Shown piece after piece: positions 38,423 through 48,323 of a DNA stretch of 64,000 bases. The notes under the pieces are model-generated. The model was not told the origin of the DNA and did no database searches. It saw only the letters and a program-made list of their open reading frames with translations. Numbering within the stretch: the first letter of the stretch is position 1; every line of letters begins with the position of its first letter. Location of the stretch: assembly GCF_001482195.1 (NCBI RefSeq), contig NZ_KQ759763.1, positions 3,106,868-3,170,867 of the forward strand, given 5' to 3'. Source of the DNA: Luteimonas abyssi. Lineage in GTDB: Bacteria; Pseudomonadota; Gammaproteobacteria; Xanthomonadales; Xanthomonadaceae. The position numbers and the translations under genes were made by a program.

Positions 38423-40588
38423 TCAGCGGGCCGCGGCCGGCGCGTCCAGCTGGTCGATCAGGAACGCGTACATTTCGGCCAGCTCGCGGTAGCGGCGGAA
38501 CCGCCCGGACTTGCCGCCGTGACCGGCGTCCATGTTGGTGCGGAACACGATCGGGCCCTCGCCGGTGTCGAGATCGCGCAGCCGGGCGACATACTTCGCC
38601 GGCTCCCAGTACTGCACCTGCGAATCCCACAGGCCGGTGCCGACGAACATCGCCGGATAGGCCTGCGCGCTCAGGTTGTCGTATGGCGAATACGAGAGCA
38701 TGTAGTCGTAGTAGTCCTTCTGCTCCGGGTTGCCCCACTCGTCGTACTCGTTGGTGGTCAGCGGGATGCTGCGGTCGAGCATCGTGGTGACCACGTCGAC
38801 GAACGGCACCTGCGACAGGATCACGCGGTAATCCTGCGGCGCCATGTTCGCCACCGCGCCCATCAGCAGGCCGCCGGCGCTGCCGCCATAGCCGGCAACC
38901 CGATCCTTGGCCGCATAGCCGCGCGCGACCAGGTCGCGGGTGACGTCGATGAAGTCGGTGAAGGTATTGATCTTGTTGAACAGCTTGCCGTCGTCGTACC
39001 ACGCGCGGCCCATCTCCTGGCCGCCACGGATGTGGGCGATGGCGTAGACCATGCCGCGGTCGAGCAGGCTGATCACCGGCAGGTTGAAGCCCGGGTCCAT
39101 CGACGCGCCGTAGCTGCCGTAGGCGTACTGCAGCAGTGCCGCGGTGCCGTCCTTCTCGAAGCCCTTGCGGTAGACCAGCGACACCGGAATACGGGTGCCG
39201 TCGCGGGCTTCGCTCCACACCCGCTCGGTCACGTACTGCGACGGGTCGTAGCCGATCACCGGCTGCTGCTTGAGCTCGCGGCGTTCGCCGGTGACCACGT
39301 TGACCTCGTACGTCGTGGCCGGCGTGGTCAGCGAGGTGTAGCTGTAGCGCAGCCAGTCGGTGTCGGCCTCGGCATTCACCGACAGGCCCATCGAGTAGGC
39401 CGGCTCGTCGGCGGCCACGTGCTGCTCGCTGCCGTCGGCCTTGAGCACGCGCACGCGCTCCAGCGCGTCCGAACGCTCGCCGATCGCCGTGAAGCCGTCG
39501 AACAGCTCGAAGCCCTCGACGAAGACGTCCTCGCGGTGCGGCACCCAGTCCTGCCACTGGCTGCGGGCGGTGGCGCCGTCGGGCGCGGTGACCAGTTTGA
39601 AGTTCGCGGCGCCGTCCGCGTTGGTGCGGATCACCCAGCGGCCGCCGTGGTGGTCGGCGCTGTACTCGACGTCGCGTTCGCGCGGTGCCAGCACGGTGAA
39701 CGTTTCGGGGTTGTCGGCCGGCGCGTAGCGCAACTCGTCGGAGACCGTGCTGCTCACGCCGATGACGATGTAGCGGTCGTCGCGGGTGCGGTCGATGCCC
39801 ATGTAGAAGCTGTCGTCGTGCTCTTCGTAGACCAACACGTCGTCGGCGACGGGCGTGCCCAGCACATGCTTCTTCACCCGCACGGTGAGCAGGGTCTCGG
39901 GATCGTTCTCGACGTAGAACAGCGTGCGATCGTCGTCGGCCCAGATCAGGTTGGCCGACACCCCGGTGATGACGTCCGGATAGTCCTCGCCGGTCTCGAG
40001 ATTGCGGAACCGCACCGTGTACTGGCGGCGGCCGTTGGTGTCTTCGGCATAGGCCAGCAGGCGGTTGTCCTGGCTGACCGCGTAGGTGCCGACGTTGTAG
40101 TAGTCCTTGCCCTCCGCCAACGCGTTGACGTCGAGCAGCACCTGCTCGCCGTCGAGACGCGCGGCGTCGTTGTCGGCCAGCAGGCCGGCGGCGTCCACGC
40201 CGTCGGCGTCGGCGCGGCGCGCGTAGATCGGGTAGTCCTTGCCGGTCTCGAAGCGCGAGTAGTACCAGAAGCCGCGCTCGCGGTAGGGCACCGAGCTGTC
40301 GTCCTGCTTGATGCGGCCGACGATCTCGTCGTACAGCGTGCCCTGCAGCGCCTGCAGCGGTGCCATCACCGCGTCGGCGTAGCTGTTCTCCGCATTGAGG
40401 TAGTCGATCACGGGAGCGGCTTCGCGCGCGTCGTCGCGCAACCAGTAGTACGGGTCGTTGCGCACCGCGCCATGCGGCGCACGGACCTCGTGCGGATGCT
40501 GCTCCGCGTCGGGCGGCGGCGGGAGGTCGGCGGCGTGGATGGATGCGGTCATGAGCAGTGCGGCGGTCAGCAGGGAGAGACGTTTCAT
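38423..40588 (-). CDS. ptrB: S9 prolyl-oligopeptidase family, oligopeptidase B type, secreted
   Basis: A 721-residue serine peptidase with a signal peptide (LLTAALLMTASIHA). It has a beta-propeller N-terminal domain (PYYWLRDDARE through the repeat region) and a C-terminal alpha/beta hydrolase with the nucleophile in GYGGSAGGLLMG. The Asp/His region includes TNMDAGHGGKSGRF. The sequence and the acidic S1-type positions match oligopeptidase B, which cuts short peptides after Arg/Lys. It follows the second S9 gene (gap 70 bp) and differs from classical cytosolic PtrB in being exported. Confidence 0.9.
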   Translation of the reverse strand: MKRLSLLTAALLMTASIHAADLPPPPDAEQHPHEVRAPHGAVRNDPYYWLRDDAREAAPVIDYLNAENSYADAVMAPLQALQGTLYDEIVGRIKQDDSSVPYRERGFWYYSRFETGKDYPIYARRADADGVDAAGLLADNDAARLDGEQVLLDVNALAEGKDYYNVGTYAVSQDNRLLAYAEDTNGRRQYTVRFRNLETGEDYPDVITGVSANLIWADDDRTLFYVENDPETLLTVRVKKHVLGTPVADDVLVYEEHDDSFYMGIDRTRDDRYIVIGVSSTVSDELRYAPADNPETFTVLAPRERDVEYSADHHGGRWVIRTNADGAANFKLVTAPDGATARSQWQDWVPHREDVFVEGFELFDGFTAIGERSDALERVRVLKADGSEQHVAADEPAYSMGLSVNAEADTDWLRYSYTSLTTPATTYEVNVVTGERRELKQQPVIGYDPSQYVTERVWSEARDGTRIPVSLVYRKGFEKDGTAALLQYAYGSYGASMDPGFNLPVISLLDRGMVYAIAHIRGGQEMGRAWYDDGKLFNKINTFTDFIDVTRDLVARGYAAKDRVAGYGGSAGGLLMGAVANMAPQDYRVILSQVPFVDVVTTMLDRSIPLTTNEYDEWGNPEQKDYYDYMLSYSPYDNLSAQAYPAMFVGTGLWDSQVQYWEPAKYVARLRDLDTGEGPIVFRTNMDAGHGGKSGRFRRYRELAEMYAFLIDQLDAPAAAR

Positions 40589-40618
40589 GGATGGGGTTCC
40601 GGACGCGGATTGCAACGC

Positions 40619-40640
40619 CGGCCGCCCCTTCGGGCGGCCG
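40619..40640. terminator. Hairpin between the two S9 peptidase genes
   Basis: A perfect 9-bp stem (cggccgccc at 40619-40627, gggcggccg at 40632-40640) with a cttc loop lies in the 70-bp gap between the two peptidase genes. It starts 19 nt after the stop of the upstream gene on the minus strand. No T-run follows, so partial termination or RNA processing is more likely than a complete stop. Confidence 0.5.
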
Positions 40641-40658
40641 GGGCCGATGGCAGCGCGG

Positions 40659-42758
40659 TTACTTCAACTGCTGCCAGAGGAAGGTGTAGTACAGCGCATC
40701 CATGTGGGCGGCCTGACGGTTGTTGGCCGCACCGCCGTGGCCGCCCTCGATGTTCTCGTAATAGCGCACGTCCTTGCCGGCCTCCGACATCAGCGCGTGC
40801 ATCTTGCGTGCATGACCGGGGTGGACGCGGTCGTCGCGGGTCGAGGTGAGGATCAGCGTGGGCGGGTAGTCCTTCGCCGGGTCGAACAGGTGGTACGGCG
40901 AGAAGGTCTGGATGTAGGCCCACTCTTCCGGACGATCGGGATTGCCGTACTCGGCCATCCAAGAAGCCCCGGCCAGCAGCTTGTGGTAGCGCTGCATGTC
41001 CAGCAGCGGCACCTGGATCACCACCGCGCCGAACAGATCCGGGTACTGGGTGAGCATGTTGCCGGTCAGCAGGCCGCCGTTGCTGCCGCCGCGGATGCCC
41101 AGGTGCTGCGGCGAGGTGATCCTGCGGTCGATCATGTCCTGCGCGACCGCGGCGAAGTCCTCGTAGGCGCGATGGCGGTTCTCCTTGAGCGCGGCCTGGT
41201 GCCAGCGCGGGCCGTACTCGCCGCCGCCGCGGATGTTGGCGACGGCATACACGCCACCCTGCTCGAGCCAGCCCTTGCCGACGCCGCCGGAGTATCCCGG
41301 CGTCAACGAGATCTCGAACCCGCCGTAGCCGTACAGCAGGGTCGGGTTGCTGCCGTCGAGCGCCATGTCCTTCGGCCGCACCAGGAAGTACGGCACGCGC
41401 GTGCCGTCCTTCGAGGTCGCGAAGTGCTGCTCGATCTCGTGCGTGGACGCATCGAAGAACGCCGGCATCGTCTTCAGCGTTTCCGGCGTCTGGCCGATCT
41501 CGGCCAGCGACAGGGTGCTCGGGGTGAGGTAATCGGTGACCGTCATCCACACGGCATCGGACGCGTCGCTGTCCACCGCGCTCACCGCCACGGTGCCGAA
41601 CTCCGGTGCGCCCGCGAACGCGCCGCTGGCCCAGCCGTCGCGACCCGGGGTGAGCACGCTCAGGCGGTTCTTGACGTCGTCGAGCACGTTGAGCACGACA
41701 TGGCTGCGGGTGAAGGTGATGCCGGCCAATGACGTGGTGTCGGTGGGCTCGAACAGCACCTCGAAGTTCCGCGCGCCCGCCATGTAGTCGTCGAACTTCG
41801 CCGCCAGCAGCGAACCGGCCGGATAGGTACGGCCCTCGACGGCCAGCGGCTCGCGCAGCTCCAGCGTCAGCCATTCGCGATGGACGTTCTTGTTGGCCGA
41901 GTTCGGCGCGTCGACCTTCGCCAGCGTGCCGTCGGCACCACGCACGTAGAGCTCGTCGTTGTAGAACGCGAGGGTGCGGCTGACGAAGTCGCGCTCGAAG
42001 CCCGGCGTATGATCGCGCATCGCGGCGATGTACATGTCGTCCGGCTGGCCTTCGTAGACCACCGTCGCCTGCTCCATCGACGTGCCGCGCGTCCACTGCT
42101 TGACCACGCGCGGATAGCCGGAGCTGGTCAGCGAGCCGTCGCCGAAGTCGGTGTAGACGTAGACGTTGTCGCGGTCGATCCACTGCAGGCCGCCCTTGGC
42201 CTCGGGACGGAAGAAGCCGTCCTCGACCCATTGCCGGGTCGACAGATCGAACTCGCGGGTGACGTTGGCATCGGCGCCGCCGCGCGAAAGCGCGATCAGG
42301 CAGCGCGCGTAGTCCGGACGCAGGCAGTCGGCACCGTGCCAGACCCAGTTCTCGCCCTCGGCGGCGTTGAGCGCATCGAGGTCGAGCAGCACCTCCCACT
42401 GCGGCTGCGGCTTGCGGTACTCCTCCAGCGTGGTCCGCCGCCAGATGCCGCGCTCATGGTTCCGGTCGCGCCAGAAGTTGTAGTAGTACTCGCCCTGCTT
42501 GGACACCACCGGGATGCGATCGTCGGAGTCGTAGATGGCCAGCAGGTCGGCCTCCAGCCGCTGGAACGCCGGCGTGGCCGCCAGTTCGGCTTCGGCGGCC
42601 GCGTTCTGCTCGCGTACCCACGCCAGCGACCGCTCGCCCTCGACGTCTTCCAGCCACTGGTGGGGATCGTCGTTCACGGCCTGCTCCTGTGCATGGGCAC
42701 CTCCGGCCAATCCCAGCGCCAGGCCTGCGGCCAGGCACAGCTGCGAAAACTTCGCCAT
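40659..42758 (-). CDS. S9A prolyl oligopeptidase, secreted
   Basis: A 699-residue prolyl endopeptidase with a signal peptide (LCLAAGLALGLAGGAHA). The propeller domain begins at DDPHQWLEDVEGERSLAWV. The hydrolase domain has YGYGGFEISLTPGYSG, the nucleophile in RGGSNGGLLTGN, the Asp in STRDDRVHPGHARK and the His in IEGGHGGAANN, which are the canonical S9A signatures. It should cut after Pro in peptides up to about 30 residues. It lies upstream of the oligopeptidase B-type gene on the same strand; the two are distant paralogues. Confidence 0.93.
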   Translation of the reverse strand: MAKFSQLCLAAGLALGLAGGAHAQEQAVNDDPHQWLEDVEGERSLAWVREQNAAAEAELAATPAFQRLEADLLAIYDSDDRIPVVSKQGEYYYNFWRDRNHERGIWRRTTLEEYRKPQPQWEVLLDLDALNAAEGENWVWHGADCLRPDYARCLIALSRGGADANVTREFDLSTRQWVEDGFFRPEAKGGLQWIDRDNVYVYTDFGDGSLTSSGYPRVVKQWTRGTSMEQATVVYEGQPDDMYIAAMRDHTPGFERDFVSRTLAFYNDELYVRGADGTLAKVDAPNSANKNVHREWLTLELREPLAVEGRTYPAGSLLAAKFDDYMAGARNFEVLFEPTDTTSLAGITFTRSHVVLNVLDDVKNRLSVLTPGRDGWASGAFAGAPEFGTVAVSAVDSDASDAVWMTVTDYLTPSTLSLAEIGQTPETLKTMPAFFDASTHEIEQHFATSKDGTRVPYFLVRPKDMALDGSNPTLLYGYGGFEISLTPGYSGGVGKGWLEQGGVYAVANIRGGGEYGPRWHQAALKENRHRAYEDFAAVAQDMIDRRITSPQHLGIRGGSNGGLLTGNMLTQYPDLFGAVVIQVPLLDMQRYHKLLAGASWMAEYGNPDRPEEWAYIQTFSPYHLFDPAKDYPPTLILTSTRDDRVHPGHARKMHALMSEAGKDVRYYENIEGGHGGAANNRQAAHMDALYYTFLWQQLK

Positions 42759-42831
42759 CGCGTCGCTCCCCTGTCGGTGCGGTTTCAGAAACCGCGAACG
42801 CTAGCACAGGGCCGGGCGGATGGAGTTCCCT

Positions 42832-43101
42832 TCATCGCCCGGCCGCGACGACGCCGGACCTCTCGCCTCTCCCGCGCTCGCATCGCCCGGAGAAGCGGGC
42901 GGGAGACCCGGAGCTGCGCTGCATGCGGCACACGGACCGGGCCCGCACCCGTGCAGGCGCGCCACCCGGTACCGGCATGCAGGAGAGCACCGCCCGGCCG
43001 CCGGAGGCGGGGTGCTCCTCGTCGGTCCACCGGCCGACCCGGCGCAGGCGCGTCAGCCGCCGGAAGGCCGCGTCGAAACGTGTACGCCGGAACGCGACCA
43101 T
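42832..43101 (-). CDS. Possible small basic protein, doubtful
   Basis: An 89-codon frame whose ATG at 43101 overlaps by one base the stop of the small membrane protein gene (pattern TGATG), which often indicates coupled translation. The product is very Arg-rich, with a family-free N-terminus (MVAFRRTRFDAAFRRLTRLR) and a degraded-looking C-terminus. No domain is visible and in high-GC DNA such frames arise by chance. The remaining sequence from 42759 to 42831 holds the probable start region of the upstream S9 gene. Confidence 0.25.
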   Translation of the reverse strand: MVAFRRTRFDAAFRRLTRLRRVGRWTDEEHPASGGRAVLSCMPVPGGAPARVRARSVCRMQRSSGSPARFSGRCERGRGERSGVVAAGR

Positions 43102-43439
43102 CAGGCCGCGTGCGGCAGCCCGCGGCGGCGAGGTCGGCTCGCCGCGCGACGGCGGGCCTGCACCGGTGCTGCCCGCCGCCGCGACCCCGTGGACGAAGAC
43201 GAGGACGAAGACACGGAGTCGCGGGACGGCGGCAGCAGGCGGTCGCGCAGCACGAGCGCGGCCAGGCTCGCCAATGGCATGCCCAGCAGCCAGAACGGCA
43301 GCGGGCCCAGCGGCGAGACGGCGCTCCTCGCACCGGGCAGGGACAGCAGGGCGATCGCGCCCAGAAACAATGCACCCAGCAGCATGAGCCGCAGCGGGGC
43401 GACGGGAGATTCGAAACTCGAGACGGCGGGGATGGACAT
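43101..43439 (-). CDS. Small membrane protein of unknown function
   Basis: A 112-residue product with two hydrophobic segments (LRLMLLGALFLGAIALLSL and FWLLGMPLASLAALVL). A serine run (about eight Ser in a row) encoded by repeats of a gacgaa-type hexamer follows, then a basic tail. Two starts are possible: MSIPAVSS at 43439, preferred, or an ATG 12 codons further upstream at 43475. No family was recognised. Its stop overlaps the possible small basic ORF. Confidence 0.5.
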   Translation of the reverse strand: MSIPAVSSFESPVAPLRLMLLGALFLGAIALLSLPGARSAVSPLGPLPFWLLGMPLASLAALVLRDRLLPPSRDSVSSSSSSSTGSRRRAAPVQARRRAASRPRRRGLPHAA

Positions 43440-43576
43440 GGCGGCTCCGGCAGCAGGCAGGGTCGATGCCTGCATGCTCTCCGCCCGGGGTCGCAGAAGC
43501 TGCGACCCCACGCATCGGCGGCGACGATCCAGCGTTGGCGGATCTTCGCTCACCCCCGGGCGCGCGGGGGCGCGCC

Positions 43577-44545
43577 TCAGTGGGTGTAGTTGGTGAGCGC
43601 CAACTCGAGCAGGCTGCGCGCCTGCTCGCGCAGCGAGGCGGGCTCGACGATGGTGGCGTCCGCACCGTAGTGCAACACGTCCATCAGCAACTCGCGCGAT
43701 GAACTGTAGGGCACCCGGAGTTCGTAGCCGCCATCGGGCAAATGCTTGCCCTGCTGCTGCGAATGCCAGTGCTCGTCGGCCACCCAGCGCGCGGCGCGCG
43801 CGTTGAAGCGGATCGTCGCCCAGTGCTTGGGCTCGCCGGAGAAGATGCCGTAGCTGCCGGCGAGGTGGCGGTCCAGCTCGGTATCGTCGATGTCGCGCGC
43901 GGGCGCGTCCAGGACACGGGCGCTGCCGATCCGATCGACGGAGAAGCTGCGCAGCGCTTCCCGGCCCTGGTCCCAGGCGTCCAGGTACCAGTTGCCGCGG
44001 TAGTGGGTGACCCGTTGCGGCGACACGGTGCGCCGGGTCTTCTCGTCGGTGGAACGCGCGCGGTACTCGAAGCTGAGCTGGCGTCGTTCGAGCACCGCCG
44101 AGCAGACGAAGCGGAACGCCTGTTCGTCCATGCGCCGCGAGTGATGGGGAATCACCCGCACCCGGTTGACCGGCCACTCGCGCCCCGAGGCGTGCTCGTC
44201 GAGAAGCTTCTCGATACGCTGCTGCAGCGGCGCCAGCGCGTTCGACAGGACCCCGCCGCCGCTGCGTGCGAGCAACTGCTGCGCAGCCAGCAGGGCGTGC
44301 AGCTCGTCCGAGCTCAGCCACAAGCCGGGCAGTTCGAAGCGATCGCCCTCGTCGGCGTCGTAACGGAAGCCGGCTTCGCCGTCGCCCACGATCGGGGCCA
44401 TCAATGCGTCGCGCAGGAACGCCAGATCACGGTAGACGGTCGCACGCGAACAACCGAGTTCGTCCTGCAGGCGTGCCACGGTGACCGGATAGCGCGAGGT
44501 CTTGAGGGTGCGGTGCAGGGAAAGGATGCGTTCGTATCGGTCCAT
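43577..44545 (-). CDS. HTH/WYL-domain transcriptional regulator (YafY-like)
   Basis: A 322-residue regulator with an N-terminal winged HTH_11 domain (MDRYERILSLHRTLKTSRYPVTVARLQDELGCSRATVYRDLAFLRD), a WYL domain (about 140-235: VLERRQLSFEYRARSTDEK through HYRGNWYLDAWDQGREALRSFSVDRI) and a WCX C-terminal domain. WYL proteins sense nucleic acids or small ligands and often control DNA repair or phage-defence genes. No such gene adjoins it, so the target is unknown. The ATG at 44545 is chosen over a longer frame. Confidence 0.85.
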   Translation of the reverse strand: MDRYERILSLHRTLKTSRYPVTVARLQDELGCSRATVYRDLAFLRDALMAPIVGDGEAGFRYDADEGDRFELPGLWLSSDELHALLAAQQLLARSGGGVLSNALAPLQQRIEKLLDEHASGREWPVNRVRVIPHHSRRMDEQAFRFVCSAVLERRQLSFEYRARSTDEKTRRTVSPQRVTHYRGNWYLDAWDQGREALRSFSVDRIGSARVLDAPARDIDDTELDRHLAGSYGIFSGEPKHWATIRFNARAARWVADEHWHSQQQGKHLPDGGYELRVPYSSSRELLMDVLHYGADATIVEPASLREQARSLLELALTNYTH

Positions 44546-44770
44546 GCCGGGATTATGCGGCCTTCGCCCGACAACCGTGTCGACATGCCGGGAGCGCGCC
44601 ATCCTGCCGGCGTCCGGAATCGATGGGCCGTCGGCGACCTAGGACGCAGGAAGCGCCGACGACGGCCTCGACGTCCATACCGAACGGGATGGCGCCGCCG
44701 GCCGGAATGCAGGGGGTTCCGGCCCAGGCAGCCGCGTCGCGACGATGACGCCCTGCGCCCTCCGCGACGC

Positions 44771-46177
44771 CTATGCCCGGCCGTCGGCCAGCTGCCGCCG
44801 CACGGCGGTGGCCACCTGGTGCGCCTGGCCGCGCAGCTCCGGCATCGCGACGCTTTCCCACAGCGACCCCACCCGCAACACGCCGAGCGCCCACATGCCG
44901 GGGACCGGGCAGCCCTCGCGATCGCGGACCGCACCGTCGTGACGGGTATCGATCCCGATATCGTGTGGCCCCGGCCGGGCGAGGCCCTGGGCGAGCAGGC
45001 TGCGCAGCACCGGATTGGCCGTGCGTACGATGCGTTTCTCCATGCCGGTGGCGTTGATCACCACATCCGCCTCGATCCGGCCCGGAGCGCCGTCGCGGCC
45101 GAGGTAATCGATGCGCACGCGATCGTCGACCCGCAGCGCCTTCGCACGCCCGGCCAGCAACGCGAAGCCGCCTCCGGCGCGCAGCACCTCCAGCATCGAC
45201 GCCACCTCCGGCGCGATGCGATGGCGATGGATATCCCACTGGCGTGCGGCATGCCGGAGAAAGCGCCGCTGCTCGGACACCGGCAACGATGCCCACATCG
45301 CCTGCACGTACGGCCGCACGGCGGCCATGACGCCCTGCCACGGCCGACCGGCTGCCTGCTCGTGCGCGGCCCAGGCACGCAGCGCGCGCATCCGCGTCCG
45401 CACCCCACCGGCGAGGACGGCCTCCAGGGCCGCCTCCGCATACGCACCGGAAGCCGGCGCGGCAGCGGCGACATGCGGCAGCGGCATCAGACCATTGCGC
45501 GACAGCGCGACGATGCGCCCGCGATGCGCGTTGGCGCGGAGCGTCAGCACTGCGTCCACCATGCTCAGACCGGCCCCCACGATGCACACGTCGGCATCCG
45601 GGTCGATCGCGGCGACACGGGGGTAATCCCAGGCCTCGCGCAACTGCGCGGACGAGAGCGCGTCCGCGCCCGGGATGGGCAGACGCGCGGACGCGTTGCC
45701 GATCGCCAGCACCACCGTCCTGGCGTGGAACGCGTCGCCACTGGTCAGGGTCAACCGGAATCCGCCGTCCGCGACCGGCGAGACCGTGTCGACCTCGCCG
45801 TGCATCCGCTTCAGCGGGGCGTCCGCGGGGAGGCCGTCGAGAATCGTCTGCAGGTACCGGCCGTACAGCATGCGCGGGGCGAACCGGCCCCGGATCGCGT
45901 CCGGCGCCTCGCCCGCCCATGGCCCGGCGCGCAGGAAATCGACGAAATCGTCCGGTCGCGCATCGAACGCGCTCATGCCGGAGGCCACTACATTGAGCAG
46001 ATGTTCCGGACGCGGCGTCGAATAGGCCGCGCCGAGCGCGAGACGGTCGCCGGCCTCGATCAAGGCGACCCGGGGCCCATCGGCGCCGACGCCTGCAAGA
46101 TGCGTGGCGACCAGCGCGCCGCTGGCGCCGCCACCGACGATCGCCACGTCGACCTGCGGGAACACACTGTGGGACAC
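44771..46177 (-). CDS. FAD/NAD(P)-binding flavoprotein
   Basis: A 468-residue protein of the FAD-NAD(P)-binding family (PF13454 type). The dinucleotide motif VDVAIVGGGASGALVATHLA starts at residue 8, with RVALIEAGDRLALGAAYS and a second GxGxxx site ADVCIVGAGLSMVDAVLTL. GIDTRHDGAVRDREGCPVPGMWALGVLRVG lies near the C-terminus. It may be a hydroxylase or monooxygenase-like protein; the substrate is unknown. The GTG at 46177 has a GAGCAGG ribosome-site candidate 7 nt upstream. It is divergent from the SLC13 permease gene. Confidence 0.85.
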   Translation of the reverse strand: MSHSVFPQVDVAIVGGGASGALVATHLAGVGADGPRVALIEAGDRLALGAAYSTPRPEHLLNVVASGMSAFDARPDDFVDFLRAGPWAGEAPDAIRGRFAPRMLYGRYLQTILDGLPADAPLKRMHGEVDTVSPVADGGFRLTLTSGDAFHARTVVLAIGNASARLPIPGADALSSAQLREAWDYPRVAAIDPDADVCIVGAGLSMVDAVLTLRANAHRGRIVALSRNGLMPLPHVAAAAPASGAYAEAALEAVLAGGVRTRMRALRAWAAHEQAAGRPWQGVMAAVRPYVQAMWASLPVSEQRRFLRHAARQWDIHRHRIAPEVASMLEVLRAGGGFALLAGRAKALRVDDRVRIDYLGRDGAPGRIEADVVINATGMEKRIVRTANPVLRSLLAQGLARPGPHDIGIDTRHDGAVRDREGCPVPGMWALGVLRVGSLWESVAMPELRGQAHQVATAVRRQLADGRA

Positions 46178-46320
46178 CGACACACCTGCTCGATCCGGAG
46201 AGTCGGCTAGTATCCCATCCGGCGCCGCCGGCCCGCCTTCTGCGCGCTGCGACGCCCAGGGGGCGCCCACCGCCGGCGGGCCCCGCTTCCGCACGTTTCC
46301 CCTCCTTGCCCCGCGACCCG

Positions 46321-48093
46321 ATGACGCTCAGCCCCGAACTCTGGATCACCCTGGCGGTCATGGCGGTGGCCATCTACCTCTTCATCACCGAGAAGCTTCG
46401 GGTGGACGTGGTGGCCTTGCTGGTACTCACCGCATTGCTGGTGTTGGGCGTGGTGACGCTGCCGGAGGCGCTGTCGGGCTTCAGCAACCAGGCCACGGTG
46501 ATGGTGGCGGCGATGTTCGTGCTCAGCGGCGCCCTGCAGCGCAACGGCGCGCTGGTCGCGGCCGGCGAGCTGATCTCGCGCATCCGCAACCGCTGGCTGT
46601 TCCTGCTGGTGATGATGGCGTCGGTGGTGTCGGTGGCCGCCTTCATCAACAACACCGCCACCGTCGCGGTGTTCCTGCCGCTGGTCATCGCCGCCACCAC
46701 CGCCAACCGCTGGGCGCCCTCCAAGTATCTGATCCCGCTGTCGTACATGTCGCAGACCGCGGGCGTGTGCACGCTGATCGGTACCTCGACCAACCTGCTG
46801 GTCGATTCGATGGCGCGAGAAAGCGCCGGCGTCGGCTTCACCCTGTTCGAATTCGCACCGCTGGGGGTGATCTTCGTCGGCATCGCCTCGGTGTACCTGC
46901 TGACCCTGGGCTGGTGGCTGCTGCCCGACCGCAACGCGCCCGGCGATGCGGAGGAAGCCCAGCATGTCGGCCGCTACGTCGCCGAGGTCGTGGTGCCCGA
47001 GGAAGCGGACGTCGTCGGCAAACGTCCCCATCTGGCGCTGCCCGACGGCATCGAGGATGTCGAACTCATCGAAGTCCTGCATCACGGCGTGGCGATGCAC
47101 GATCGCGACCGGCCGATCCAGGCCGGCGACCGGCTGCTGTTGCGCGGCGAGTGGAAGGACATCGAGGCCGCACGCAAGGCGATGAAACTGCGCTTCGAAC
47201 GCGCCCCCGGCGTGTCGGCCGACAGCAGCGAGAAGCGACTGCTGGTCGAGGCCATGATCTCGCCGGGCTCGCACTTCATCGGCCACAGCCTGGCGGCGAT
47301 GCGCTTCGCCCACACCTATCGGATGCGCGTCCGCGCCGTCCACCGGCGACGTCTCGCCATCCGTCAGCCGCTCGAACAGATGCAATTGTCGGTAGGCGAC
47401 GTGCTGCTGCTGGACGCACCGCAGGCCACCGTCGGCGAGTTGCGCGCGGACCGCGGCATGATCGTGCTCGACGAGCGCGAGCAACCCAAGGTCGACGTCA
47501 AGCGCGCGGTGGCCTCGGTGGCGATCATGGCCGCCGCGATCGGCATCGCCGCGATCGGCTGGCTGCCGATCGTCGCCTCCGCCTTGCTGGGCTGCGTGGC
47601 GCTGGTGGCCTTGCGGCTGCTCGACCCGGACGAGGCCTACGCCGCCATCGACTGGCGGGTGATCCTGCTGCTGGCGGGCATCATTCCGCTCGGCATCGCC
47701 CTGCAGAAGAGCGGCGGCGCGGCGATGGCCGCCGACGGCATCCTGCACGTTCTCGGGCCTTACGGCCCCGTGGCCACCCTGGCGGCGATCTACCTGATGA
47801 CCTCGGCGCTGACCGAAGTGATGAGCAACAACGCCTCGGCGGTACTGGTGGTGCCGATCGCCCTGGCCACCGCGGAGTCGATGGGCATCGATCCGAAACC
47901 ACTGCTGATCGCCGTCGCCTTCGCCGCCTCGACCAGCTTCGCCACCCCGATCCGCTACCAGACCAACACCATGGTCTACTCCGCCGGCGGGTACCGGTTC
48001 GGGGATTTCGTCAAGGTCGGCATGCCGCTCAACATCATTTTCTGGATCTCGGCGATCCTGCTGATTCCACGGTTCTTCCCGTTCCATCCCTGA
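46321..48093 (+). CDS. SLC13/CitM-type permease with two RCK_C (TrkA-C) domains
   Basis: A 590-residue transporter. The N-terminal membrane part includes the conserved INNTATVAVFLPLV and LIGTSTNLLV motifs. Two regulatory TrkA-C domains (about 205-290 and 300-385) follow, then a second membrane block with LTEVMSNNASAVLVVPIA and ASTSFATPIRYQTNTMVY. The SNN and NNT motifs are the sodium/dicarboxylate-type signature of the divalent anion:Na+ symporter family. Substrates in homologues include sulfate and dicarboxylates; this one cannot be assigned. The ATG at 46321 is preferred to a TTG 5 codons upstream. Confidence 0.9.
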   Translation: MTLSPELWITLAVMAVAIYLFITEKLRVDVVALLVLTALLVLGVVTLPEALSGFSNQATVMVAAMFVLSGALQRNGALVAAGELISRIRNRWLFLLVMMASVVSVAAFINNTATVAVFLPLVIAATTANRWAPSKYLIPLSYMSQTAGVCTLIGTSTNLLVDSMARESAGVGFTLFEFAPLGVIFVGIASVYLLTLGWWLLPDRNAPGDAEEAQHVGRYVAEVVVPEEADVVGKRPHLALPDGIEDVELIEVLHHGVAMHDRDRPIQAGDRLLLRGEWKDIEAARKAMKLRFERAPGVSADSSEKRLLVEAMISPGSHFIGHSLAAMRFAHTYRMRVRAVHRRRLAIRQPLEQMQLSVGDVLLLDAPQATVGELRADRGMIVLDEREQPKVDVKRAVASVAIMAAAIGIAAIGWLPIVASALLGCVALVALRLLDPDEAYAAIDWRVILLLAGIIPLGIALQKSGGAAMAADGILHVLGPYGPVATLAAIYLMTSALTEVMSNNASAVLVVPIALATAESMGIDPKPLLIAVAFAASTSFATPIRYQTNTMVYSAGGYRFGDFVKVGMPLNIIFWISAILLIPRFFPFHP

Positions 48094-48323
48094 GCCGGCG
48101 ATGCGCCGGCGATCTGCCGGTCGTCGGGCGACCGCCCGGTGTGGCGGCCCGGGCATGATCGCGCCGCTGCCTCCAACTGTGACGTACGCGTTGGGCAAGC
48201 GAGCCGCCAGCGGGTATCGTCGCCAACGGCCGCGAGGGGGCGTCACGGGGTAAGCGGCCGACCCGTATGGCCCTGCGCCGCCTGTCGCGGTGCGCCATCG
48301 CGCCGCCGGCACCGGCCATCACC

